Notes under the pieces: generated by a model | What the model was told of the DNA's origin: nothing | Seen by the model: only the letters and a program-made list of their open reading frames with translations | The model's database searches: none | Source: Staphylococcus ratti | GTDB taxonomy: Bacteria; Bacillota; Bacilli; Staphylococcales; Staphylococcaceae | NCBI RefSeq assembly: GCF_020883535.1 | Contig: NZ_CP086654.1 | Location: forward strand, 620,001 to 684,000 | Reading direction: 5' to 3' | Length of the DNA stretch: 64,000 bases | Shown here: positions 8,625 through 19,069 of the stretch, one piece after another | Numbering within the stretch: position 1 is the stretch's first letter | How the letters are laid out: every line of letters starts with the position of its first letter | Program-made: the position numbers and the translations under genes

Positions 8625-9161
8625 TTATAACCCATGTATGCCAAAGTAAATGATGTATACAATGATCCAAACGATGAGCCATATTATGATTTTAGTAGCG
8701 TGTTTGAGTTGTTTAAATATGTGATGTGATAAGTAATAAGCAAGTGTAGTTACAATGATAAACCTAAAAAGTCTTGCTGGTATAGAACAAATGATAAACA
8801 TCCAAATTGTCATGTAGTGTGGTGCTGCATATGCAAATAACTTATAAGGTACTCCAAATAAAGGACCTGATATCAAGCCTATAAATGGATGACTATTCAT
8901 AGCGTTAATAACGTGTTCAAGCATGTAAGTTTGTACAGAGGGTACACGCATAAGGATTTCTTCGACATAATCCGGGTGGTTTTGTGCAGTCATATAAACG
9001 ACTGTGCCTCCTGCTAAGGCACCAAGCAAGGTAAGCAGTAATAGTCTAATTACAACTACTTTATTTTTTTGAGTTATTGCAATATATGTAAGTAAAACAT
9101 CAGGAATAATGAAGAATACGGTTGCCTCAGCAAATCCCCATAAAAAAGCAAAAAATCCCAC
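8625..9161 (-). CDS. YqaA/SNARE-associated-like integral membrane protein
   Basis: A 178-residue protein with about five hydrophobic segments. WGFAEATVFFIIPDVLLTY near the N terminus, the GALAGGTVVY helix and GLISGPLFGVPYKLFAYAAP are features of the YqaA/DedA-related membrane protein group, whose members are thought to move lipids or ions; substrate unknown here. On the minus strand AGAGGTG precedes GTG (9161-9159) by 6 bases, which I take as the start. An open frame continues 51 codons upstream, but that part is basic, low in hydrophobic order, and would overlap the divergent lipid gene. Being divergent from a phospholipid-synthesis operon hints at a membrane-lipid role, as inference only. 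Confidence 0.65.
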   Translation of the reverse strand: MGFFAFLWGFAEATVFFIIPDVLLTYIAITQKNKVVVIRLLLLTLLGALAGGTVVYMTAQNHPDYVEEILMRVPSVQTYMLEHVINAMNSHPFIGLISGPLFGVPYKLFAYAAPHYMTIWMFIICSIPARLFRFIIVTTLAYYLSHHIFKQLKHATKIIIWLIVWIIVYIIYFGIHGL

Positions 9162-9278
9162 TCTATTCACCTCTAATAATTTTAATAATATCATTTTAAC
9201 ACAAAATGTTTTTGTCAATGTAAATAATACCATGTATAATTGTATTGAATAAAATAGCTTTTTTATGAGGTGCTTATT

Positions 9279-9896
9279 ATGATTAGTATTTATGAGTTGA
9301 AACCAAAATTTCAAAAATTACTCATGCCTATTGTCGATCAATTACGGCATATGGGTGTAACACCGAATCAAGTGACGGTGAGTGCATTAATTTTATCTAT
9401 CGCAACAGGTGGATGTATTGGTTTATTTTATGAGAATCATTGGGTCTATTTGTTAGTGCCTATTGTTATGTTTGTACGGATGGCATTAAATGCGATTGAT
9501 GGCGTGATGGCTTCTAAATATCGTATGAAGTCTCATCTCGGAATGTTACTAAATGAACTAGGTGATGTCGTAAGTGATTTAGCTTTATTTTTACCGTTTG
9601 TATTAATTGTTCAAGATAAAGGCATATCTGTACTGTTATTTATTGGATTAGCTATCGTTAGTGAGATGGCGGGAAGTTTAGTACAAGTTATTGGTTCAAA
9701 AAGAAGATACGATGGTCCGATGGGGAAAAGCGATCGCGCCTTTTTAATTGGATTAGTTGCATTTTTAAGTGCATTGAATATTAACGTGACACCATGGATT
9801 CACATCATTTTATATATTGCGACATTATTGATTGTATGGAATACATATAAGCGTGTGACTAATGGTTTGAAAGGAGCTACGCATGAACCTAAATAA
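9279..9896 (+). CDS. CDP-alcohol phosphotransferase, YnbA-like variant
   Basis: A 205-residue membrane enzyme of the CDP-alcohol phosphotransferase family, which joins an alcohol head group to a CDP-activated lipid. The usual motif is DxxDGxxAR-x8-GxxxDxxxD. Here it is NAIDGVMASKYRMKSHLG followed by MLLNELGDVVSD: the first and third Asp are Asn, and Arg is Ser, while the second and fourth Asp remain. I recall a similar NELGD pattern in E. coli YnbA. Six hydrophobic helices are visible. ATG 9279 lies 8 bases after GAGG; GTG 9270 overlaps that sequence. The next gene overlaps by 14 bases and encodes a CdsA-like enzyme, as in ynbAB, so the two probably supply one lipid pathway. Confidence 0.8.
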   Translation: MISIYELKPKFQKLLMPIVDQLRHMGVTPNQVTVSALILSIATGGCIGLFYENHWVYLLVPIVMFVRMALNAIDGVMASKYRMKSHLGMLLNELGDVVSDLALFLPFVLIVQDKGISVLLFIGLAIVSEMAGSLVQVIGSKRRYDGPMGKSDRAFLIGLVAFLSALNINVTPWIHIILYIATLLIVWNTYKRVTNGLKGATHEPK

Positions 9897-10821
9897 ACTA
9901 TCTTATGAAATGATTATCGTATTAATAGGGGTATTTGTTGTACTTGTAATTTCAACACTCATTAGTCAAATTCTCCTTAGGAAAAAGCCAAGTGAAGTGA
10001 CAGAGAATATATGGATGCGGGTGAAGTCGTGGTGGGTGATGTGTATTATCTTCTCTTTAGCGCTCATTATACATCAAACCGTCTCCCTCATTTTTATGGC
10101 ATTTTTATGTTTTATTGCTTTAAAAGAATATTTTTCTTTAATTCCAACGAATAGAAGTCATAGACTTGTCTACTTATGGGCTTATTTAACGATACCGGTT
10201 CAATTTATTCTTATTTACAACGGTTTTTATGGATTTTTTATCGTATTTATTCCAGTCTATATTTTCCTTCTTATCCCTATTCAAGCTTTAATTGTAGGTG
10301 AAACGAAAGGATTTTTACATTCGATGGCTACGATTCAATGGGGAATTATGTTTTTTGTTTTTGGTTTAAGTCATTTGGCTTATTTAATTGTATTGCCAGG
10401 GATAGATAGTACTGTTTCTGGAGCAAGTTTAGTTTTATTCTTAGTCATCCTTACGCAGGCGAATGATGTCTTTCAATATATTTCAGGAAAACTGTTTGGT
10501 AAACGCAAAATCATTCCAAAGGTAAGTCCGAATAAAACGTGGGCAGGCTTTATTGGTGGCGTTATTTTATCAACAGTGTTGGCATTAGTTTTAGGGCCAC
10601 TACTTACACCATTTTCATTGTTAGGGATGATTGCATCTGGAGTGTACATTAGTATAAGTGGCTTTGTCGGCGATGTGAACATTTCCGCATTGAAACGAGA
10701 TTTAAATATAAAAGATACTTCACAAGCCATACCTGGACATGGAGGCGTTTTAGATCGTGTAGATTCGTTAACATATACAGCGCCTTTATTCTTCCATTTT
10801 ACGAGATTCTTTTATTTTTAG
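9883..10821 (+). CDS. Phosphatidate cytidylyltransferase (CdsA-like)
   Basis: A 312-residue polytopic protein with eight or more hydrophobic segments. It should make CDP-diacylglycerol from phosphatidate and CTP. The C-terminal signature of the family is complete: SALKRDLNIKDTSQAIPGHG, then GVLDRVDSL. FGKRKIIPKVSPNKTWAGF is the conserved cytoplasmic loop before it. ATG 9883 lies within the end of the preceding gene, behind AAAGGAG, so translation is coupled. It is 312 residues against about 260 for the housekeeping CdsA of staphylococci, with extra N-terminal helices, and so is most likely a second enzyme dedicated to this lipid operon. The acyltransferase gene follows after 17 bases. Confidence 0.85.
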   Translation: MNLNKLSYEMIIVLIGVFVVLVISTLISQILLRKKPSEVTENIWMRVKSWWVMCIIFSLALIIHQTVSLIFMAFLCFIALKEYFSLIPTNRSHRLVYLWAYLTIPVQFILIYNGFYGFFIVFIPVYIFLLIPIQALIVGETKGFLHSMATIQWGIMFFVFGLSHLAYLIVLPGIDSTVSGASLVLFLVILTQANDVFQYISGKLFGKRKIIPKVSPNKTWAGFIGGVILSTVLALVLGPLLTPFSLLGMIASGVYISISGFVGDVNISALKRDLNIKDTSQAIPGHGGVLDRVDSLTYTAPLFFHFTRFFYF

Positions 10822-10838
10822 AAGGGCGGTAATAGGAG

Positions 10839-11465
10839 ATGCGAAATTTATTATTTTCACTTATTGTACGTCCCATTGTGTTTATCGTGCTTGGACTTAA
10901 CATTAGAAATTATGAGAGACTTAAAAGTCAAGGTCCTCTTGTCGTTATCGCAAATCATAACAGTCATTTAGATACGTTAGTGTTAATGAGTTTATTCAGA
11001 GGCAAAAGTTTTAACCATGTGAGACCCGTTGCAGCGGGCGACTATTTTATGAAAAATAAATTTTTAAAATGGTTTTCAACAAAAGTGATGAATATTATAC
11101 CTATCGAACGTAAAATGACGAGAGATTTCACAGGTATGTTTCAACCTATATTAGATGAATTAGATAAAAATGGCATTATTATACTTTATCCAGAAGGTTC
11201 AAGAGGAGAACCTGAAAAGTTGTCTAAGTATAAATCTGGCATTTATTATTTAATGCGTGAACGTCCAGAAGTGCCAATCCAACCTATCTTTATGCATGGA
11301 CTTGGGAAAGCATTACCAAAAGACAGTTTTATCTTAGTCCCATTTTTTGTAGATATATTCATTGGAGAAACTTTTAAATGTGATCAGAACCGCAAAGATT
11401 TTATGGATGAGGTGACGAAGCGTTTAAACATTTTGAGAGATGAAGGTAACTTTAAAGAATGGTGA
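10839..11465 (+). CDS. PlsC-like 1-acyl-glycerol-3-phosphate acyltransferase
   Basis: A 208-residue acyltransferase that would add the second acyl chain to lysophosphatidic acid or a related lipid. The HX4D catalytic motif is in VIANHNSHLDTLV, the acyl-acceptor motif is LYPEGSRGEPEKLSKYKSG, and VPIQPIFMHG is the fourth block. A single N-terminal hydrophobic stretch anchors it to the membrane. AAGGGCGGT ends 8 bases before ATG 10839. With the two upstream genes it gives an acylation, cytidylylation and head-group transfer series. The lipid product cannot be told from sequence. Confidence 0.85.
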   Translation: MRNLLFSLIVRPIVFIVLGLNIRNYERLKSQGPLVVIANHNSHLDTLVLMSLFRGKSFNHVRPVAAGDYFMKNKFLKWFSTKVMNIIPIERKMTRDFTGMFQPILDELDKNGIIILYPEGSRGEPEKLSKYKSGIYYLMRERPEVPIQPIFMHGLGKALPKDSFILVPFFVDIFIGETFKCDQNRKDFMDEVTKRLNILRDEGNFKEW

Positions 11466-11497
11466 TACGTAAATATGATATATAAGGAGAAATTTAG

Positions 11498-12073
11498 ATG
11501 AATAATAATGAATTATCAGTCGTTCGAATTGAAAAAGGCAAGGGGCAGCAAATCGTCCTTTTATGTCTATCAATACTTTTAGTACTTTGGTGTTTACTTC
11601 TATTAATTTCAGGTGAATTATTGCCTATTATCATAGGGTTACTTGGCGCGAGCTTTTTTAGTATAGCTGTGTGGTTTTTCATAAAGTCTTTAACTAATAA
11701 AAAAGGTTTGGTGCGCTTAGATGAACATGGTTTTTATGATTATTCTTCTGCTATAGCAACGAACGATACATTAATTCCTTGGAATGAAGTTAAAGCAATC
11801 AACTTAAAAAGCTTTTTAGGGAAACGTTACGTGCAAGTTTTACTACATCATCCTGAAATTGCTAAAGAAGCACGTACATCTATGGGGAATATGTTTTCTA
11901 AAGGAAATGAGAAATTAGGCTATGAAGGTATCCTTATTGATACAAAACTGGCTAAAGGCATTAATACAGAAGAGTTATTGCAGTTAATGGAAACATTTCA
12001 TCATCGTTATGGTATGCAAACTGAGGTTGTTCAAACACCAGAACAATCAATGAAAACAATTGAAAACTTATAA
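11498..12073 (+). CDS. STM3941-like two-helix membrane protein with PH-like domain
   Basis: 191 residues. Two transmembrane helices (IVLLCLSILLVLWCLLLLIS and LPIIIGLLGASFFSIAVWFF) are followed by a soluble domain starting LVRLDEHGFYDYSS and IPWNEVKAINLKSF, the strand pattern of bacterial PH-like domains of the STM3941 family. The function of that family is unknown. AAGGAG precedes ATG 11498 by 8 bases. It lies 32 bases after the acyltransferase and ahead of a terminator, so it probably is the last gene of the lipid operon. Confidence 0.65.
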   Translation: MNNNELSVVRIEKGKGQQIVLLCLSILLVLWCLLLLISGELLPIIIGLLGASFFSIAVWFFIKSLTNKKGLVRLDEHGFYDYSSAIATNDTLIPWNEVKAINLKSFLGKRYVQVLLHHPEIAKEARTSMGNMFSKGNEKLGYEGILIDTKLAKGINTEELLQLMETFHHRYGMQTEVVQTPEQSMKTIENL

Positions 12074-12079
12074 GAATAT

Positions 12080-12109
12080 AAACACCTTCTAATAAGGAGG
12101 TGTTTATTT
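12080..12109 (+). terminator. Terminator of the lipid operon
   Basis: AAACACCT at 12080-12087 pairs with AGGTGTTT at 12098-12105, followed by a T-rich stretch. Confidence 0.65.
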
Positions 12110-12245
12110 ATGTTGAATTAAACGGTTTAGAAATGCGCTATCATTTATTTTCGTGAAGATTTGTAGTAAATTGTACGTAATCCCAATGAATAATCAATAT
12201 GAAATTTCAATTGAAGTCATGAAAAATAAAAAGGTTGTGAACAGT

Positions 12246-12998
12246 TTGAATAAATATGAACGTTTAGATGAAATCGCAAGACGTGTTCATGAAAAAGGGA
12301 CGATACGCATTCAAGACATCGTTGATGATTTAAATGTATCTGATATGACAGTGCGTCGAGATTTAATTGAATTAGAAGAACAAGGTGTACTTACTAAAAT
12401 TCACGGGGGCGCCCGAAGTAATGCTGCATTTCAATATAAAGAGATGTCTCATAATGAAAAACATACGCAACAAATAGAAGAAAAAAAAGAAATTGCTAAA
12501 AAAGCAGCCAAATTGATTGAAGAGGGGAACAATATCTTTTTAGGTCCTGGCACAACGGTTGAAATGTTAGCGCAAGAAATACAAAATAAACATTTATCTG
12601 TTGTCACAAACTGTTTGCCGGTATTCCATATTCTTTTACGCAAACGTTCTGAGCACTTTAAAGTGTATTTAATTGGAGGGGCACAACGAGAAATTACAGA
12701 ATCTTTTGTAGGTGAGATGGCTAACACGTTACTTGAAAAAATGCGTTTTTCTAAGATTTTTTTCAGTGCGAATGGTATAAAAGGCAAAGACGTAATGACC
12801 TCTTCTTATGAAGAAGCTTATACACAAAAATTAGCAATTGCACATTCAAATGAGAAATATTTACTTGTTGATGATTCAAAATTAGGCAAAGAGGATTTTG
12901 TATCATTTTGTAATTTGATGGATTTAACAGCAATGGTGACAAATGATTTATCAGAGGAACAACAACGTATGGTTCAACATCAAATTGAAGTGATTTAG
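12246..12998 (+). CDS. lacR: Lactose operon repressor LacR (DeoR family)
   Basis: A 250-residue DeoR-family repressor that in staphylococci releases the lac operon when tagatose-6-phosphate binds. An N-terminal winged helix-turn-helix ([20 protein letters not shown]) is followed by [11 protein letters not shown], the hinge of the LacR group, and a DeoR sensor domain with [12 protein letters not shown] and [11 protein letters not shown] 12246 ([10 protein letters not shown]) gives almost exactly the length of S. aureus LacR (251) and has AAGG 11 bases upstream. In-frame ATGs at 12153, 12189 and 12219 would add residues absent from relatives. It has its own strong downstream hairpin and stands before lacA in the usual place. 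Confidence 0.9.
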   Translation: MNKYERLDEIARRVHEKGTIRIQDIVDDLNVSDMTVRRDLIELEEQGVLTKIHGGARSNAAFQYKEMSHNEKHTQQIEEKKEIAKKAAKLIEEGNNIFLGPGTTVEMLAQEIQNKHLSVVTNCLPVFHILLRKRSEHFKVYLIGGAQREITESFVGEMANTLLEKMRFSKIFFSANGIKGKDVMTSSYEEAYTQKLAIAHSNEKYLLVDDSKLGKEDFVSFCNLMDLTAMVTNDLSEEQQRMVQHQIEVI

Positions 12999-13032
12999 AC
13001 GCGTTTCGTTATTTTTAAATTAAAAGTAAAAA

Positions 13033-13080
13033 CATATATAAAGCGCTAGAACATGAACGTGTTCTAGCGCTTTATATATG
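13033..13080. terminator. 21-bp perfect inverted repeat after lacR
   Basis: Arms 13033-13053 and 13060-13080 are exact reverse complements around six bases (TGAACG), with the core AAGCGCTAGAAC. The lower stem ends in TTTATATATG rather than a run of T. It most likely ends lacR transcription and separates it from the lacA promoter. Confidence 0.7.
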
Positions 13081-13168
13081 TTAAAAAACTTGGAATGAAA
13101 AACGGAGATGACTTAAGAATTTCTATTTTGGCCGTATTTTTTATTTAAATAGAAGTGACTAAACACTT

Positions 13169-13212
13169 TCAAACAAAAAAGAACAAATAATGTTGTAAAA
13201 ATGTTTGTTTGA
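13169..13212. promoter_or_regulatory. Candidate LacR operator (inverted repeat around -35)
   Basis: TCAAACAAA at 13169-13177 and TTTGTTTGA at 13204-13212 are exact 9-base reverse complements. The second arm falls in the spacer between the -35 and -10 boxes of the lacA promoter. The position and the AAACAAA-type sequence suit a LacR site; the assignment is inferred. Confidence 0.5.
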
Positions 13213-13221
13213 GTTTATAAT
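13193..13221 (+). promoter_or_regulatory. lac operon promoter
   Basis: TTGTAA (13193-13198), a 17-base spacer and TATAAT (13216-13221), giving a start near 13228, about 70 bases ahead of lacA. Confidence 0.65.
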
Positions 13222-13236
13222 TTAAACATAAAGAGA

Positions 13237-13250
13237 TGTAAGCGCTTTTT
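13237..13250. promoter_or_regulatory. cre site (CcpA) downstream of the lac start point
   Basis: TGTAAGCGCTTTTT fits the catabolite-responsive element pattern TGWAARCGYTWNCW except near its end. It lies about 10 bases after the predicted start point, so CcpA bound here would block elongation when glucose is present. Confidence 0.7.
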
Positions 13251-13297
13251 GTGATGTTTAAATCAACAGTATTTACATCTAAGAAAGGATGATAAAG

Positions 13298-13726
13298 GTG
13301 AAAGTAATTATCGGTGCGGATCAATACGGTTTGTCTTTAAAAGCTCACATTAAAAAATACCTTAAAGATAACCAATATGAAGTGTTAGATGTAACCGAAA
13401 ATAAAACATCTGATTTTGTGGATGTGACCGTTGCAGTTGCCAAAGAAGTCCAAAAAGACGAAAAAAACTTAGGAATTGTGATTGATGAATTTGGTGCAGG
13501 CAGTTTTATGGTTGCAACGAAAATTAAAGGGATGATTGCTGCAGAAGTTTCAGATGAACGCTCAGCTTACATGACACGAAGTCATAACAATTCAAAGATG
13601 ATTACGATAGGTTCGGCGCTTGTAGGAGAAAAGTTAGCTATTAATATTGTGAAGGGTTTTATAGAGGGACATTATGATGGTGGTCGTCATCAAATCCGTG
13701 TAGATATGTTAAACAAAATGTGCTAA
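13298..13726 (+). CDS. lacA: Galactose-6-phosphate isomerase subunit A
   Basis: 142 residues, the same length as S. aureus LacA. With LacB it converts galactose-6-phosphate to tagatose-6-phosphate. RpiB/LacAB fold: [13 protein letters not shown] at the N terminus, then [20 protein letters not shown] and [20 protein letters not shown], and the C terminus [15 protein letters not shown] shared with staphylococcal LacA. AAAGGA lies 8 bases before GTG 13298; the ATG at 13289 overlaps that sequence and would add three residues. lacB follows after 15 bases, and the pair acts as a heteromultimer in the cytoplasm. Confidence 0.93.
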   Translation: MKVIIGADQYGLSLKAHIKKYLKDNQYEVLDVTENKTSDFVDVTVAVAKEVQKDEKNLGIVIDEFGAGSFMVATKIKGMIAAEVSDERSAYMTRSHNNSKMITIGSALVGEKLAINIVKGFIEGHYDGGRHQIRVDMLNKMC

Positions 13727-13741
13727 TAGGAGGCGTTAAAG

Positions 13742-14257
13742 ATGAAAATTGCAATCGGTTGCGATCATATTGTAACAGATACAAAAATGGCAGTTTCACA
13801 ATTTATTAAATCTCTTGGACATGAAGTTATTGATTGTGGAACGTATGATTTTACACGTACACATTATCCAATTTATGGAAAAAAAGTAGGCGAAGCGGTT
13901 ACGAGCGGTAAAGCAGATTTAGGTGTTTGCATTTGTGGCACAGGTGTAGGCATTAACAATGCGGTAAATAAAGTGCCTGGGATACGTTCAGCGCTTGTGA
14001 GAGACATGTCTTCTGCACTTTATGCTAAAGAACAATTGAATGCCAACGTTATTGGCTTTGGAGGAAAGATTATCGGCGAACTATTATTGTGTGACATTGT
14101 AGAAGCATTTATAAATGCTGAATATCAGCCAACAGAAGAGAATAAAAAGTTAATTGAAAAAATCGCTAAAGTCGAATCTATTAATCATGCACAAAGTGAT
14201 GAACATTTCTTTGATGAATTTTTAGAGCGATGGGATAAGGGTGAATATACGGATTAA
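13742..14257 (+). CDS. lacB: Galactose-6-phosphate isomerase subunit B
   Basis: 171 residues, equal to S. aureus LacB. It carries the catalytic residues of the LacAB isomerase. [15 protein letters not shown] holds the Asp/His of the RpiB active site, [20 protein letters not shown] the conserved Cys and Gly loop, and [28 protein letters not shown] the phosphate-binding part. AGGAGG lies 9 bases before the ATG. The next gene begins 103 bases later and is lacD rather than lacC. Confidence 0.93.
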   Translation: MKIAIGCDHIVTDTKMAVSQFIKSLGHEVIDCGTYDFTRTHYPIYGKKVGEAVTSGKADLGVCICGTGVGINNAVNKVPGIRSALVRDMSSALYAKEQLNANVIGFGGKIIGELLLCDIVEAFINAEYQPTEENKKLIEKIAKVESINHAQSDEHFFDEFLERWDKGEYTD

Positions 14258-14360
14258 TTTTAAATTTTATTATTTGAAAATTCAGATAAATAAAAGTGAT
14301 ACCAATTACAGTCGTAATGATTCAACGTAAAAATGAACATTAATTTAAGAGGTGTAAGAG

Positions 14361-15332
14361 ATGAGCACAAAGCAAACATTTTTAGAACAAGTTAGTAATG
14401 AAGAAGGCATCATTTCAGCACTCGCTTTTGATCAACGCGGGGCTTTGAAGCGTATGATGGCCAAATATCAAACTGAAGCACCTAGCACTCAGGATATCGA
14501 AACGCTTAAAAAACTTGTTTCTGAAGAATTAACACAGTATGCATCATCCATATTGTTAGATCCAGAATACGGTTTGCCAGCAACACAAGTACGTCATCCT
14601 GACTCAGGACTGTTACTTGCTTATGAAAAAACAGGTTATGACGTGAATGCGAAAGGTCGTCTTCCAGATTGTTTAGTGGATTGGTCAGTGAAACGCATTA
14701 AAGAAGCGGGTGCCCATGCAGTGAAGTTTTTGCTTTACTATGATGTTGACGATGAAGCAGCGATTAATCAGCAAAAAGAAGCTTATATTGAGCGCATTGG
14801 GTCTGAATGTAAAGCAGAAGATATTCCATTTTTCTTAGAAATTTTAGCTTATGATGACACAATTGCTGATAATAAAGGACCAGAATATGCCAGAGTTAAG
14901 CCTAGAAAAGTCATTGAAGCCATGCGTGTATTTTCAAAAGAACGCTTTGGTGTAGACGTCTTAAAAGTAGAAGTACCAGTAGATATGAATTATGTAGAAG
15001 GATTTGGTGAAGGTACGCATGTGTATTCGCAAGACGAAGCTGCGGCTTACTTTAAACAACAGAATGAAGCAACGCACTTACCCTATATTTATTTAAGTGC
15101 AGGTGTCAGTGCCCAATTATTCCAAGATACTTTACGTTTTGCGCATCAATCAGGCGCGCAATTCAACGGCGTATTATGTGGTCGTGCAACTTGGGCGGGT
15201 TCCGTGAAAGCCTATATCGAAGAAGGTGCAACAGCTGCACGTGTATGGTTGCGTTCTGAAGGTGCACATAACATTACTGAATTGAACAAAGTTTTAAAAG
15301 AGACAGCAGTATCATACAAAAATAAACGCTAA
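14361..15332 (+). CDS. lacD: Tagatose 1,6-bisphosphate aldolase
   Basis: 323 residues (S. aureus LacD 326). Class I aldolase that splits tagatose-1,6-bisphosphate into dihydroxyacetone phosphate and glyceraldehyde-3-phosphate. [14 protein letters not shown] and [13 protein letters not shown] are family blocks; [20 protein letters not shown] holds the Schiff-base Lys, and [18 protein letters not shown] and [11 protein letters not shown] the phosphate-binding end. AAGAGGTG precedes the ATG by 6 bases. Its substrate should come from the kinase LacC, which is not encoded beside it here. Confidence 0.93.
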   Translation: MSTKQTFLEQVSNEEGIISALAFDQRGALKRMMAKYQTEAPSTQDIETLKKLVSEELTQYASSILLDPEYGLPATQVRHPDSGLLLAYEKTGYDVNAKGRLPDCLVDWSVKRIKEAGAHAVKFLLYYDVDDEAAINQQKEAYIERIGSECKAEDIPFFLEILAYDDTIADNKGPEYARVKPRKVIEAMRVFSKERFGVDVLKVEVPVDMNYVEGFGEGTHVYSQDEAAAYFKQQNEATHLPYIYLSAGVSAQLFQDTLRFAHQSGAQFNGVLCGRATWAGSVKAYIEEGATAARVWLRSEGAHNITELNKVLKETAVSYKNKR

Positions 15333-15369
15333 TTGCCATTAATTACTTAACTTACTGGAGGGGATTTCC

Positions 15370-15684
15370 ATGAATAGAGAAGAAGTTACAATGTTAGGTT
15401 TTGAAATTGTTGCTTATGCGGGAGATGCACGTTCTAAATATTTAGAAGCATTGAACGAAGCACAAGCAGGTAATTATGATAAAGCAGAACAATTAATTGA
15501 AGAAGGCAATCAATGTATTGTTGATGCACATAAAGCGCAAACATCTTTATTACAAAAAGAAGCAACAGGAGACGATATTGCATATAGTGTAACGATGATG
15601 CATGGTCAAGATCATTTAATGACGACATTGTTACTTAAAGACATGTTAAAGCACATCATTGAATTATACAAAAGGGAGCGTTAA
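15370..15684 (+). CDS. lacF: Lactose PTS enzyme IIA
   Basis: 104 residues, one more than S. aureus LacF. All-helical IIA protein of the lactose/chitobiose PTS family that passes phosphate from HPr to the IIB domain of Lac[21 protein letters not shown] starts the first helix, and [16 protein letters not shown] carries the phosphorylated His (residue 78) and a second His. GGAGGGGATTTCC before ATG 15370 gives good spacing. lacE follows after 5 bases. Confidence 0.93.
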   Translation: MNREEVTMLGFEIVAYAGDARSKYLEALNEAQAGNYDKAEQLIEEGNQCIVDAHKAQTSLLQKEATGDDIAYSVTMMHGQDHLMTTLLLKDMLKHIIELYKRER

Positions 15685-15689
15685 AGCGT

Positions 15690-17468
15690 ATGATGAACAA
15701 ATTAATTGGTTTCATTGAAAAAGGAAAGCCATTTTTTGAAAAGCTCTCTCGTAATATTTACTTAAGAGCCATTCGTGATGGCTTTATTTCAGCAATGCCA
15801 GTCATTTTATTTTCAAGTATTTTCTTATTAATTGCCTATGTCCCAAATATTTTCGGGTATACATGGCCTAAACATATTGAAACAGCGATTATGAAACCTT
15901 ATGGCTACACGATGGGTATTGTCGGTTTACTTGTAGCAGGAACAACCGCTAAAGCGTTAACAGATGCGTACAATAGACGTCTTGCAAGTACGAATCAAAT
16001 CAACTTTATGTCTACGATGTTGGCATCTATTTGTGGTTTTCTATTTTTAGCAGCTAATCCACTTGAAGAAGGTGGATTTGCGAATGCATTTATGGGAACT
16101 AAAGGGCTTTTAACAGCATTTTTAGCTGCTTTTGTTACTGTAATGATTTATAACGTTTGTGTAAAAAATAATGTAACAATCAAAATGCCAAAAGAAGTAC
16201 CCCCTAATATTTCGCAAGTATTTAAAGATTTAATTCCTTTTACGTTAGTTATTCTCGTATTATATAGTTTTGATTTAGTAACGCGAGCAGTCGTTAATAC
16301 AAATGTTGCTGAAGCCATTGTGAAATTATTTGAGCCACTATTCACAGCGGCAGATGGTTATGTAGGCATTACAATTATTTTCGGTGCTTTTGCATTATTT
16401 TGGTTTGTTGGTATTCACGGGCCTTCAATTGTTGAGCCGGCTATTGCGGCAATTACGTATGCCAATATCGAAACAAACTTTAAGTTGTTACAATCAGGAG
16501 AACATGCAGATAAAATTTTAACACCTGGTACACAAATGTTTATTGTTACGATGGGAGGAACAGGTGCGACATTGGTAGTCCCATTTATATTCATGTGGCT
16601 TTCTAAATCTAAGCGAAACAAAGCGATTGGACGTGCCTCTGCTGTACCGACATTTTTTGGTGTGAATGAACCTATTTTATTTGGTGCACCTATTGTTTTA
16701 AATCCTGTCTTTTTTATTCCATTTATTACAGCACCGATAGCCAATGTATGGATTTTTAAATTTTTCGTAGATGTTTTAGGGATGAATAGCTTTAGCGTAG
16801 TGTTACCTTGGACAACACCTGGACCGTTAGGCATCATCATGGGAACAGGATTTGAATTATGGGCTTTTGTCTTAGCGGTTACGTTAATTGTTGTGGATGT
16901 ACTTATTTATTATCCATTCTTCAAAGTATATGATAAACAAATTTTGGAAGATGAGCTCAAAGGCGTCGATAGTTCTGACGCATTACGTTCAAAAGTATCT
17001 GACCATTTTGATACAAAGAAAGCGGACAAAGTAATCGCGGCATCAGTAGGAACAACAGTTACACAAGAAGCAGAAGTACAAGGTGACATCGTCGGAGGTA
17101 CGACAGGTGCTGCTATCCATGAAAAAGAAGATATGTCAACTCAACAGAATACAAAACAAACGCATGTGCTCGTCTTATGTGCAGGTGGAGGCACAAGTGG
17201 TTTGCTTGCAAACGCTTTAAATCAAGCTGCTACTGAGCATCAACAACCTGTTACTGCTGCAGCGGGAAGTTACGGTGTGCATATGGACATTATGAAAGAA
17301 TATGATTTGATTATTTTGGCACCACAAGTTGCATCTAACTATGAGGATATTAAACAAGATACCGAACGGTTAGGTATAAAATTAGCTAAAACACAAGGTG
17401 CAGAATATATTAAATTAACACGTGATGGTGAAGGTGCATTGCAATTCGTAAAAGATCAATTCAAATAA
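15690..17468 (+). CDS. lacE: Lactose PTS enzyme IICB
   Basis: 592 residues: an N-terminal membrane IIC domain of about 430 residues and a C-terminal IIB domain. It imports lactose and phosphorylates it during transport. Membrane part: [38 protein letters not shown] and [20 protein letters not shown], the last with the Asn-Glu-Pro substrate loop. A Lys/Glu/Gln-rich linker leads to [19 protein letters not shown], where the Cys is the IIB phosphorylation site (about residue 497). It is some 20 residues longer than S. aureus LacE, mainly in the linker. It lies between lacF and lacG with short gaps. Confidence 0.93.
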   Translation: MMNKLIGFIEKGKPFFEKLSRNIYLRAIRDGFISAMPVILFSSIFLLIAYVPNIFGYTWPKHIETAIMKPYGYTMGIVGLLVAGTTAKALTDAYNRRLASTNQINFMSTMLASICGFLFLAANPLEEGGFANAFMGTKGLLTAFLAAFVTVMIYNVCVKNNVTIKMPKEVPPNISQVFKDLIPFTLVILVLYSFDLVTRAVVNTNVAEAIVKLFEPLFTAADGYVGITIIFGAFALFWFVGIHGPSIVEPAIAAITYANIETNFKLLQSGEHADKILTPGTQMFIVTMGGTGATLVVPFIFMWLSKSKRNKAIGRASAVPTFFGVNEPILFGAPIVLNPVFFIPFITAPIANVWIFKFFVDVLGMNSFSVVLPWTTPGPLGIIMGTGFELWAFVLAVTLIVVDVLIYYPFFKVYDKQILEDELKGVDSSDALRSKVSDHFDTKKADKVIAASVGTTVTQEAEVQGDIVGGTTGAAIHEKEDMSTQQNTKQTHVLVLCAGGGTSGLLANALNQAATEHQQPVTAAAGSYGVHMDIMKEYDLIILAPQVASNYEDIKQDTERLGIKLAKTQGAEYIKLTRDGEGALQFVKDQFK

Positions 17469-17481
17469 AAAGGAGCTTTAA

Positions 17482-18888
<1,407 letters not shown>

Positions 18889-18902
18889 CTTATTTTAATA
18901 TG

Positions 18903-18949
18903 AACAGGGAAGACATTCTGTAGGAACAGAGTGCTTCTCTGTTATTTTT
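18903..18949 (+). terminator. lac operon terminator
   Basis: AACAGGGAAG (18903-18912) pairs with CTTCTCTGTT (18934-18943), with an inner CTGTAGGAACAG hairpin, followed by ATTTTT. Confidence 0.75.
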
Positions 18950-19069
18950 ATGTATGAAATAACGTGACGATTTCGATTTGTCATTTGAAGCGGGAAAATG
19001 TAAATGCTATCATTGTTGTCAAATCAACTGTTGCATGCCGATAGTATAATAGTTAAAGGAGGTTTTTTT

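Noticed and set aside
9162..9314. N-terminal extension of the minus-strand membrane gene
   Set aside because: It would overlap the divergent lipid gene; AGAGGTG six bases before GTG 9161 gives a better start.
12449..12787. 112-codon frame opposite lacR
   Set aside because: Antisense shadow of lacR with no start signals.
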